A DNA stretch of 6,476 nucleotides from Candidatus Roizmanbacteria bacterium RIFCSPHIGHO2_01_FULL_39_8 (GTDB taxonomy: Bacteria; Patescibacteriota; Microgenomatia; UBA1406; GWC2-37-13): positions 8,275 to 14,750 of the forward strand of contig MFZI01000021.1 of NCBI GenBank assembly GCA_001789355.1. The letters run 5' to 3'. The notes under the pieces are model-generated. The model had not been told where the DNA came from. It saw only the letters and a program-made list of their open reading frames with translations, and did no database searches. A program made the translations under genes and the position numbers. Shown one piece after another: positions 1 to 5,827 of this stretch (positions are counted from its first letter, which is position 1; each line of letters begins with the position of its first letter).

Positions 1-317
1 GGCACATAGGGCATGACTTTAAAACCTAATTTATGGAGTGTTTCCCAAAGAATTGCTCCTCCGGTTATTCCGTCTGCGTCATAGTCTGTATAGACAACAA
101 CCATTTCGCTGTTCCTTTTTATTTTTTCGAGTAGTTTTAGTGTTTTTTTTAATTCTCTTCTATAGCCGAAATCTATAAGATTAATTTGAGAAGGGTGTGG
201 GGGATTCAAAAACTTTTCTTTGTCTTTAACTCGCCGATTTTTTAGAAGGATATCTATGAATTCATTTTCAGTTACCTTATCATTGTGTTTTATTTCATAT
301 TTGAAAGAGATTTTCAT
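1..317 (-). CDS. recJ: Single-stranded-DNA-specific exonuclease RecJ, N-terminal part (runs off the left edge)
   Basis: RecJ is a cytoplasmic 5'-to-3' single-strand DNA exonuclease used in recombinational and mismatch repair. Only about 105 N-terminal residues are visible; the family is usually well over 500 residues, so most of the gene lies beyond the left edge. The translation opens with MKISFKYEIK and has the typical RecJ lead-in with a FLNPP segment near residues 55-59. It then reaches DHH motif I, seen as VVVYTDYDADGITGGAIL, whose aspartates bind the catalytic metals. The catalytic residues that can be seen are intact, unlike those of the DHH-like protein two genes upstream. The start is the ATG at 315-317, which gives the usual short N-terminal lead. 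There is no Shine-Dalgarno sequence before it. The gene follows rmuC after 56 bases, a gap holding a 15-base dyad and a weak promoter candidate. The family call is secure; the rest of the protein is unseen. Confidence 0.9.
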   Translation of the reverse strand, partial: MKISFKYEIKHNDKVTENEFIDILLKNRRVKDKEKFLNPPHPSQINLIDFGYRRELKKTLKLLEKIKRNSEMVVVYTDYDADGITGGAILWETLHKLGFKVMPYV

Positions 318-336
318 TATTGTGAGGCCCTTTATG

Positions 337-351
337 CAACCGGCCCGGTTG
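337..351. promoter_or_regulatory. 15-base dyad in the rmuC-recJ gap, possible operator or small hairpin
   Basis: The sequence CAACCGG-C-CCGGTTG is a perfect inverted repeat of 7-base arms around one central base, and is more GC-rich than its surroundings. It starts 20 bases upstream of the recJ ATG and 22 bases downstream of the rmuC stop. As RNA it could form a 6-base-pair stem with a 3-base loop. No run of U follows on the minus strand, so it is not a standard terminator. A regulator binding site overlapping a recJ transcription start is possible but unproven. Confidence 0.35.
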
Positions 352-353
352 AA

Positions 354-382
354 ATTATGGCTATGTGACAGTATTATTTTAA
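354..382 (-). promoter_or_regulatory. Weak sigma-70-like promoter candidate for recJ
   Basis: On the minus strand, TTAAAA (377-382, 4 of 6 matches to the -35 consensus) and CATAAT (354-359, 5 of 6 to the -10) are separated by 17 bases. The start of transcription would fall near 347-348, inside the 15-base dyad. In AT-rich DNA such matches arise often by chance, and the -35 element lies inside the rmuC coding end, so confidence is low. Confidence 0.2.
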
Positions 383-1345
383 CAGTTTTTCCTCATCTTC
401 TGCTGATGACAAGAGTCGAGTGGAAGAAAGTTTTTGCCCGAGTGAAAGAAATGACTTAGAAACCTGAGATACTTGATTATAAGCGTTAGTGACATGTTTT
501 GTCAGGACTGATAAAGCCTCATCGGTCTTTTCATAGTCTTTCTTCATGGTTTCCAAAATCTCGATTATTTCTTTTGCCTTCGATTGGATACGCTGCCCCT
601 CAAAAGACATAAGGATCGCTTTCATATATGCATAAAAACTCATTGGAGAAACAGGAAGAACTCTTTTTTTGCCGCTATAAGTATACAACTGAGAATTATT
701 TATGATTTCATAGTAGATTGATTCGGAAGGAATATACATAAGCGCATAGTCGACGGTACCCTCGGATAAAAGAATGTATTTTTTGGCTATGTCATCGACA
801 TGTTTTTTCACGTCTTTTTCAAACTCCCTTTTATGTTTTTCTTTTTCTTGTGTGTTTACCGCCTTCCACATCTTGACGCAATTTTCGATGGGAAACTTTG
901 AATCAATAGGAATAAATCCCTGCGAGGTTTTGATTATGGCGTCAACTCGCTCACCACTTTTGAACGAATACTGGAGTTTAAACGAATCTTTGGGAAAATG
1001 TTCTGCTAGAAGGTCCTTGAGGATCTGTTCGCCTAGATTACCTCGCAGTTTAGGAGAGCGGAGAAATTCTTGTAGCTCTTGCATGGATCTGCCGATCTCG
1101 GAAAACTCTCCGATATTTTTCTGCACTTGGGCGATGATTCGAGCGGCATTGTCGAGTCGACTATTGAATTGAGTCATATGTTCATTGAGTCGCTGGTCGA
1201 CATTCGCTGTTGATGTTTTTAGCCATTCGATAAGTTCATTGGAGACCTTTGTTTTTTCTTCAAGCTGGCGAAACCATAATCTAATAACAAAGAGAAAGAC
1301 CCCAACACAAGCAAAGATCACTACTGAAAAAAAAAGAATGTTCAC
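374..1345 (-). CDS. rmuC: RmuC-family DNA recombination protein
   Basis: RmuC proteins are membrane-anchored, coiled-coil proteins with a restriction-endonuclease-like core that limit inversions at short inverted repeats; the exact biochemical activity is not settled. The 323-residue product has one N-terminal membrane segment (about residues 3-23), a polar coiled-coil-like stretch (about 26-95), then the conserved core: RGNLGE (101-106), VDAII (134-138), IDSKFP (147-152), ALMYIPSESIYYE (201-213) and the SPMSFYAY region (233-240). E106, D135, D148 and K150 fit a PD-(D/E)XK-type site. A further helical segment closes the protein. It is shorter than the E. coli protein (about 475 residues), mainly through shorter coiled coils and C-terminus. 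The start is a GTG at 1343-1345; an in-frame TGA lies directly before it, so no longer form exists. No Shine-Dalgarno sequence is visible. It sits between the DHH-like gene (38-base gap) and recJ (56-base gap), suggesting a DNA-maintenance pair. Confidence 0.93.
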   Translation of the reverse strand: MNILFFSVVIFACVGVFLFVIRLWFRQLEEKTKVSNELIEWLKTSTANVDQRLNEHMTQFNSRLDNAARIIAQVQKNIGEFSEIGRSMQELQEFLRSPKLRGNLGEQILKDLLAEHFPKDSFKLQYSFKSGERVDAIIKTSQGFIPIDSKFPIENCVKMWKAVNTQEKEKHKREFEKDVKKHVDDIAKKYILLSEGTVDYALMYIPSESIYYEIINNSQLYTYSGKKRVLPVSPMSFYAYMKAILMSFEGQRIQSKAKEIIEILETMKKDYEKTDEALSVLTKHVTNAYNQVSQVSKSFLSLGQKLSSTRLLSSAEDEEKLLK

Positions 1346-1351
1346 TCACTT

Positions 1352-1360
1352 ATTGTAGCA
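1352..1360 (-). promoter_or_regulatory. Extended -10-like element just before rmuC
   Basis: On the minus strand TGC-TACAAT reads as an extended -10 element (TGn plus 5 of 6 matches to TATAAT). It ends 6 bases before the GTG start of rmuC. If used, transcription would begin at or beside the start codon and the message would be leaderless. No good -35 element lies 16-18 bases upstream (the best is about 3 of 6), so this is only a candidate. Confidence 0.25.
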
Positions 1361-1383
1361 TTATCGAGGTTGTCAGGAAAGTC

Positions 1384-2349
1384 TTAGACTAGTCCGCCGC
1401 TACCACCTTTGAAGATTTTCGGTTTGAGCCAGTCCTGAGGAGTTGAACCTTGTGCTCCTCTTGGTTCTTTTTCTACGTCTTCGATCGGAGTTATGGTATC
1501 GGGTACTTCATTAAAACCTCCACCAAAGCTATTGAGGGGGGGTGGATTAAAAGGACGAGTCATCGGTTGAGATGGGAAACCTCTTGTTCCTCCGAGGTTT
1601 GGCTTTTGGATAGTTTTTTTTATTGCTCCCAATCTCAAAAGCCGAGCTACGGTATCAAATGTATCTGCAGTGACAGAATAGGAGCTAAAATTATTCGTAG
1701 CAGAAGATATTCCCGCATATAAATTAGTAGCTATATCCCTATCCAACTCAATTCCTAAATTCTGGACAAGCTTAAAAATGAGTTCTGAAATTGAAGAAGA
1801 AGTCTTATTAACGTAGTTTATTGTTCCATAAAAGCTATTGGTGAGATGGCGGTCAATATTGACGATTTCTTTTCCCTGGAATTGTTTTTCATTTTCAGTA
1901 TAGATAGGCCCAAGGCTATTTAAAGTGGGAGAATCAATGATGATGATAAAATCAAGACTCCCGCCGGTATAGGTATATTTTACTTGCTTAGGATCGAGTT
2001 TGGGATAACCTTGGCGAGGCGCGATAATCAGATTAAAATGCTCACCTTTGATATTATAGTCAACCTTATCGATTGATCCTTCCGCATAAGGGAAAGAAAT
2101 GACGAGATTATCTCCACTTGTGGTCAGTTGTGACTGTATTTTGTCAACTCCAGTGAGATTGAAGCCGACCTTAGAGGAGCAGGCCAGGCTTACGCTTTTG
2201 CCAGCCTTATTGAGGCTCAAATAGAGAGCTGTAGCTGCGGCTACTGCATCAGCTGTTGGATTTTGGGGTAAAACTATCGTGCCTGAAAGGCTCTTTTGGA
2301 GAACATCATTGAGCCTGTTAAGTGATCCGTCATTGGTGTTGGTAGGCAT
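1384..2349 (-). CDS. DHH-type (NrnA/Bgp-like) phosphoesterase homologue with degenerate active site
   Basis: This 321-residue protein has the fold signature of the DHH phosphoesterase family, which includes NrnA nanoRNases and c-di-AMP/pAp phosphatases, but key residues have changed. Motif I, normally H-x-N-P-D-x-D-A, reads PQNPTADA (28-35), losing the histidine and first aspartate. Motif II keeps D139 in IIIIDS. Motif III, normally DHH, reads DRH (166-168). The T-D-T-G motif reads SATN (216-219), losing the metal-binding aspartate. The linker motif SSSISELIFKLV (184-195) is well conserved, which supports the assignment. The DHHA1 substrate domain with its GGGH-type motif is absent; from about residue 250 the protein is a Gly/Pro/Phe-rich tail ending in PQDWLKPKIFKGG. 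It lies 19 bases after infB, where nrnA lies in many bacteria (after rbfA). The ATG at 2347-2349 is the first start; no Shine-Dalgarno sequence is seen. A non-enzymatic nucleotide- or RNA-binding role is my inference; true function unknown. Confidence 0.8.
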   Translation of the reverse strand: MPTNTNDGSLNRLNDVLQKSLSGTIVLPQNPTADAVAAATALYLSLNKAGKSVSLACSSKVGFNLTGVDKIQSQLTTSGDNLVISFPYAEGSIDKVDYNIKGEHFNLIIAPRQGYPKLDPKQVKYTYTGGSLDFIIIIDSPTLNSLGPIYTENEKQFQGKEIVNIDRHLTNSFYGTINYVNKTSSSISELIFKLVQNLGIELDRDIATNLYAGISSATNNFSSYSVTADTFDTVARLLRLGAIKKTIQKPNLGGTRGFPSQPMTRPFNPPPLNSFGGGFNEVPDTITPIEDVEKEPRGAQGSTPQDWLKPKIFKGGSGGLV

Positions 2350-2355
2350 ATGTTG

Positions 2356-2371
2356 TAATACTTACGTATTA
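2356..2371 (-). other. Hairpin with GUAA (GNRA) tetraloop spanning the infB stop codon
   Basis: The minus strand reads TAATAC-GTAA-GTATTA: a perfect 6-base-pair stem closed by C-G on a GUAA loop, which belongs to the stable GNRA class. Its first three bases are the infB TAA stop codon, and it ends 6 bases before the ATG of the DHH-like gene, where a ribosome-binding site would lie. No U-run follows, so it is not a terminator. The stem is AU-rich and weak; a role in translational coupling is a guess. Confidence 0.3.
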
Positions 2372-3841
2372 TAGGACAGATTTTATCACATCACCTACCC
2401 TAATGTCAAGTAAAGGACTAAAGATCATTCCCGATTCCAGGTCCTTCTTGACCTCTGAGACCGTTTTAGCTCGAATCTTTAAAGAAACAAGCTTTGTTTT
2501 ACCGATGGGATTTTCGTTTCTATATATTTCTACATTGTCAGCTAGATTAAATTTGCCTTTAGTAATCTTCGCTCCAAATATTTTTTCACCTTCTATGGTA
2601 AACGTAGCAAGAATTTTAGCGGTGCCCTTAATACTCTTCTCCTGCTGTTTTTTCTCGAGTAATAACGCTGCCACTTCGTCGAGTTCCTCAAGCAGATGAT
2701 AAATAATATTATAGGTTTTAATAATGACCTTTTCTTGTTTTGCAAGATTTCGGGCTTCATCCGATACCGGTATTGCAAATCCAATGATGATAGATTTTGT
2801 GGCTTTGGCCAAAAAAACATCTGATTTATAGATCTCTCCCACCCCCTTTAAAACAATACTGATGTGTTCATTTTTCGCAAGTGCCTGAGTAATTGCTTCC
2901 AAGGATCCTTCGGAATCTGCCTTCAAAACGACAGATAACTTTTGTTCTTCTTTTATGGGATTGAGAAGTGCATCGAGATCTATTTTTTTATCGCTTTCTG
3001 AAATATGTTGGGTTGAGGCAAGAGGAGAGCTCTGTACTATATTTTTTTCTAATTCTATCGTGCTTCCTATGTTTGGGGCCTCTGAAAAACCATATAATTC
3101 AAAAGGAGTGGAAGGAGCAACCTCAGTAAGCGGTTTGCCCTGGGCACTCATAAACGTTCTTATTTTTGCCTTCCTTCCATCGGCTGATATGAAATCTCCA
3201 ATTCTCAGTATTCCCTCCCTGATAATTGCACTGACGACGATTCCGCGTCTATCTTTCTTCGTCTCGATAATAACAGCTTGTGGATTGTTTTCTTGCGCAA
3301 ATTGAAGATGCAAGTCTGAAGTAATGAGTAAGATTGTCTCGAGCAATTCTTGTACTCCTTTTCCTGTTTTAGCAGAAAGGGTGATCACAGGTACATTCCC
3401 ACCTTTCCCTTCTACCAAAACTTCGAACTTCAGGAGATCATTTTTCACTCTTTCCGGATTAGCATCAGGAAGGTCCATCTTATTAACTACGACAAGGTAT
3501 GGTATTTTTGCCGCTTTTATGTGTGCTATGGATTCTGCCGTTTGCGGCATAACAGAATCTATTCCATCAATCAGGAGTATCGCTAAATCAGCTACATTCG
3601 CTCCTCTCGATCTCAGCTTGGAAAAAGCTTCATGTCCTGGAGTATCAATGAAAGTTATCTTGTTAGTCGGGTAACCCTTGATGTCCGTCGTTATTTCATA
3701 GGCTCCAATTCGTTGTGTGATACCACCTTCTTCTTTTTCGGCGACATTGCTTTTCCTAATGAAATCCAAAAGAGTGGTCTTACCATGGTCAACATGACCC
3801 AAGATAGCTACGATTGGTGGACGCGGCAAAGTTTTTGGCAT
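2369..3841 (-). CDS. infB: Translation initiation factor IF-2, minimal form
   Basis: IF-2 is the GTPase that brings fMet-tRNA to the 30S subunit and promotes 50S joining. The 490-residue product begins almost at the G domain: GHVDHGKT (15-22, P-loop), GGIT (39-42, switch I), DTPGH (66-70, switch II), NKMD (120-123) and SAK (156-158), all intact. Domain II follows (about 185-280), then domain III (about 300-395) and C1/C2 (about 405-490). The long N-terminal region that makes E. coli (890 residues) and B. subtilis (716) proteins larger is entirely missing. The C2 domain is unusual: the family's RFKDDV stretch reads IRAKTV (456-461), ECG reads ESG (469-471), and the cysteine of the AGC segment reads FGA (422-424). 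The ATG at 3839-3841 is chosen because RPPIVAILGHVDHG follows at once. An AGGGA sits about 14 bases upstream of it, too far to be a normal ribosome-binding site. It follows nusA after 54 bases, as in most bacteria. Confidence 0.97.
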   Translation of the reverse strand: MPKTLPRPPIVAILGHVDHGKTTLLDFIRKSNVAEKEEGGITQRIGAYEITTDIKGYPTNKITFIDTPGHEAFSKLRSRGANVADLAILLIDGIDSVMPQTAESIAHIKAAKIPYLVVVNKMDLPDANPERVKNDLLKFEVLVEGKGGNVPVITLSAKTGKGVQELLETILLITSDLHLQFAQENNPQAVIIETKKDRRGIVVSAIIREGILRIGDFISADGRKAKIRTFMSAQGKPLTEVAPSTPFELYGFSEAPNIGSTIELEKNIVQSSPLASTQHISESDKKIDLDALLNPIKEEQKLSVVLKADSEGSLEAITQALAKNEHISIVLKGVGEIYKSDVFLAKATKSIIIGFAIPVSDEARNLAKQEKVIIKTYNIIYHLLEELDEVAALLLEKKQQEKSIKGTAKILATFTIEGEKIFGAKITKGKFNLADNVEIYRNENPIGKTKLVSLKIRAKTVSEVKKDLESGMIFSPLLDIRVGDVIKSVL

Positions 3842-3895
3842 AGAATGAAATTTTGTCCCTGAATTATTAATCCTAGATTATGAAGTTTATACCGA

Positions 3896-4936
3896 CTAAG
3901 TTTTTTTCTCTTTTTCTTCTTTAGACTCTGTCTTAACTTCTGCGATCTTTTTTTCCTCTTTCTCTTTCGGTTTGACCTCTATTTTCGGCTGGATTTGAAC
4001 AATATCTAGGTCGAACCCAGTGAGTCGGGCAGCGAGGTTAACATTTATTCCTTTTGCCCCGATAGCAAGAGGTGCCTGTTGCTCATCAACGTGTACTTTG
4101 GCTTTTTTTGTTTCTGTATCTATTTCTACGGAGCCGATTTTGGCCGGGGAAAGGGCTGAAATAATAAACAATTTATCGTCACTGTTCCACTGAATAATAT
4201 CTATTTTTTCCTGACCACCAAGTTCGTCGGTCACTGTTTGAACACGAATTCCCTTCTGGCCGACGCATGCGCCTACTGGATCGACTCCGCTTTGCGTACT
4301 AAAAACTGCAATTTTTGCTCTCTCGCCTGGTTCTCGTACTACTTTTTTAATCTGAACCGTTCCATTACCCATTTCGGGTACCTCTCTTTTAAAAAGTTCT
4401 TCAATTAATTTCGGTTCAATCCTTGAAATAATGATTCGCGTATTTCCGAATTTGTCTTCAATGATTTCCTTGATATATACGATGACCGAATCATTGACTT
4501 GATAGCGTTCATTTTTAATCTGTTCTTCTCGAGGAAGCAAGCCTTCAGCTTTTCCGATGTCAACATATGCGTTCCTCCCGTCGTAACGAATAACTCTTCC
4601 TTTGGTGATAGTTCCCACCTGTGAACGATAGTGCGAAAAGACAGTTTTTTTCTCCGCCTCTCTTATCTTCTGCAAGATAACTTGTTTGGCAGTCTGAGCT
4701 GCTATTCTCCCAAAGCCTGGAGGAGTAATATCCTTTGTATCTTTAAATATTCTCGCCTCACCATTCTCTCTACTTATTTTAGCTATTAATGTTTCTCCAA
4801 ACTTATCCGGATACTCTTTTTTATATGCTGCTAAAATAGCAGCTTCAATTGAAGCAAGTACATCGTCTACTGAAATTCCTCTTTCGGTGGCGACTTGATT
4901 TAGTGCTAATGCGAATTCAGATTTAACTATCGTCAT
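3896..4936 (-). CDS. nusA: Transcription termination/antitermination factor NusA
   Basis: NusA binds RNA polymerase and nascent RNA and modulates pausing, termination and antitermination. The 346-residue product has the usual order: an RNA-polymerase-binding N-terminal domain (about 1-100, from KSEFALALNQVATERGIS), an S1 domain (about 105-170, GTITKGRVIRYDGRNAYVDI), KH1 (about 200-262, with GQKG at 226-229 inside DPVGACVGQKGIRVQ) and KH2 (about 265-318, with GAKG at 293-296 followed by NVNLAARLTGF). There are no C-terminal acidic repeats of the E. coli type; instead a short Lys/Glu-rich tail (about 320-346) ends the protein. Length is close to the compact B. subtilis form. I place the start at the ATG at 4934-4936 rather than a GTG 18 bases upstream (4952-4954), because family members begin only a few residues before the EF-x-x-AL motif and a promoter-like element overlaps the extra segment. 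No Shine-Dalgarno sequence is present. It follows rplY after 63 bases and precedes infB; rimP and ylxR are absent. Confidence 0.96.
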   Translation of the reverse strand: MTIVKSEFALALNQVATERGISVDDVLASIEAAILAAYKKEYPDKFGETLIAKISRENGEARIFKDTKDITPPGFGRIAAQTAKQVILQKIREAEKKTVFSHYRSQVGTITKGRVIRYDGRNAYVDIGKAEGLLPREEQIKNERYQVNDSVIVYIKEIIEDKFGNTRIIISRIEPKLIEELFKREVPEMGNGTVQIKKVVREPGERAKIAVFSTQSGVDPVGACVGQKGIRVQTVTDELGGQEKIDIIQWNSDDKLFIISALSPAKIGSVEIDTETKKAKVHVDEQQAPLAIGAKGINVNLAARLTGFDLDIVQIQPKIEVKPKEKEEKKIAEVKTESKEEKEKKT

Positions 4937-4944
4937 AGTATGTA

Positions 4945-4973
4945 ATTCTAACACAGGCTCAACTGAATTCCAA
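4945..4973 (-). promoter_or_regulatory. Extended -10 sigma-70-like promoter before nusA, predicted leaderless start
   Basis: On the minus strand TTGGAA (4968-4973, 4 of 6 to TTGACA) and TAGAAT (4945-4950, 5 of 6 to TATAAT) are spaced exactly 17 bases, and TGT directly before the -10 makes it an extended -10 element. The -10 ends 8 bases before the nusA ATG, so transcription should begin about at the A of the start codon or one or two bases earlier, giving a leaderless message. This fits the lack of a ribosome-binding site. It would let nusA-infB be expressed separately from rplY. Confidence 0.45.
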
Positions 4974-4999
4974 CCTTAGTTTGAAGATTTTTTGCGGTT

Positions 5000-5806
5000 T
5001 TATTTTTTTCCAGCGGCAGGTTTCGCAGGTTGAGCTGGTTTACCCTGTGAAGAGGATTTCGCATCAGGAGTCTTAGCTGTCGACTTACCTCCCGCAGTTT
5101 TCGAAGGGGAAGATTTGACGCCTTCGGCAGGTGCACCTTCCGCAGGTACTTCACCTTCTTCAGGCTTAGCGGTAATCACTTCTGGTGTAACCGTGGGAGC
5201 TGTTTCTGGCGTCACACTTTCTTCTTTGTGCTCAACCACAGAAACAACGACTTTATCGCTCAACGTTTTAATTTCGAATTTTGCTGATGTTTTTAGTTGG
5301 GATACTTTAATTTCCTGCCCGATTTCAGTAAGTGAAGCAATGTCAACTTCTATATTTTTGGGAATGTCTGTTGGAAGAGCTTCGACGAGAAGAATTTCAG
5401 TAAGAGTGAGGAGTACTCCGCCTTTTTGTGTTACTGCTGCAGATTGACCTATAATTTTGATAGGAACTTCGGTTTGAACCTTTTGCGCGAGATCAATCTT
5501 TCTAAAGTCAACGTGCAGAATCTGGTCGCTCACTGGATGCTTTTGTATGTTTTTTATTAACACAGGGATTTGATCAGACTTCAACATTAGGTAAACGACG
5601 CTTGTTTCTCGTGCTACTTTATATATTTTTAAAAGATCCTTATACTCAACCGAGACTGCAGTTGATTTAAAATCGGGACCATAGATGTTTGCGGGGGTCT
5701 TACCCTCTTTTCTTAATCGATTCAGCTTTTTTCCAAAGACTAAGCGTGGTTCAACCAATAAAGTTAATTTATCATCTTTATTATTATTTTGTTTAGTCTT
5801 TGCCAT
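5000..5806 (-). CDS. rplY: Large-subunit ribosomal protein bL25 (TL5/CTC type) with charged C-terminal tail
   Basis: bL25 binds 5S rRNA in the central protuberance of the 50S subunit; the two-domain form is called TL5 or general stress protein CTC. The 268-residue product has the N-terminal 5S-binding beta-barrel (about 14-105), with GKKLNRLRKEGKTPANIYG (25-43) and the KHPVSDQILHVDF segment (89-101). It is followed by the CTC-type second domain (about 108-193, from VQTEVPIKIIG to KVVVSVVEH). Family members of this type are usually 185-220 residues; here about 75 more residues form a low-complexity tail. The tail is acidic and Pro/Val/Thr-rich first (195-229, with a PAEGAPAEG repeat), then basic and Ser/Ala/Gly/Pro-rich (230-268), ending GKK. 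The ATG at 5804-5806 gives MAKTKQNNNK before the domain; there is no Shine-Dalgarno sequence. It lies 21 bases after the DUF4012 gene and 63 before nusA, a place where rimP would be expected in many bacteria. Confidence 0.93.
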   Translation of the reverse strand: MAKTKQNNNKDDKLTLLVEPRLVFGKKLNRLRKEGKTPANIYGPDFKSTAVSVEYKDLLKIYKVARETSVVYLMLKSDQIPVLIKNIQKHPVSDQILHVDFRKIDLAQKVQTEVPIKIIGQSAAVTQKGGVLLTLTEILLVEALPTDIPKNIEVDIASLTEIGQEIKVSQLKTSAKFEIKTLSDKVVVSVVEHKEESVTPETAPTVTPEVITAKPEEGEVPAEGAPAEGVKSSPSKTAGGKSTAKTPDAKSSSQGKPAQPAKPAAGKK

Positions 5807-5827
5807 AAGCGTTACGAGGATTAAAAT

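Noticed and set aside
220..459. Plus-strand frame of 79 codons across the recJ-rmuC gap
   Set aside because: It overlaps the clear recJ start and rmuC end on the opposite strand and has no recognisable features.
774..1172. Plus-strand open frame of 132 codons inside rmuC
   Set aside because: It is antisense to the conserved core of rmuC, shows no domain or start signal, and its composition is that of a shadow frame.
3868..3880. Small inverted repeat (TAATC-CTA-GATTA) in the nusA-infB gap
   Set aside because: A 5-base-pair AU-rich stem with no U-run is too weak to call a terminator or attenuator.
4937..4954. GTG start for nusA 18 bases upstream of the chosen ATG
   Set aside because: It adds six residues not expected in the family, lacks a ribosome-binding site and overlaps the -10 element of the promoter candidate.
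4948..5154. Minus-strand 68-codon frame overlapping the end of rplY
   Set aside because: It is a shifted frame of the repetitive rplY tail; bL25 domains run uninterrupted in the annotated frame, so there is no sign of a frameshift.
5115..5447. Plus-strand open frame of 110 codons opposite rplY
   Set aside because: The Ser/Thr/Gly-rich translation is the reverse reading of the low-complexity bL25 tail and second domain.
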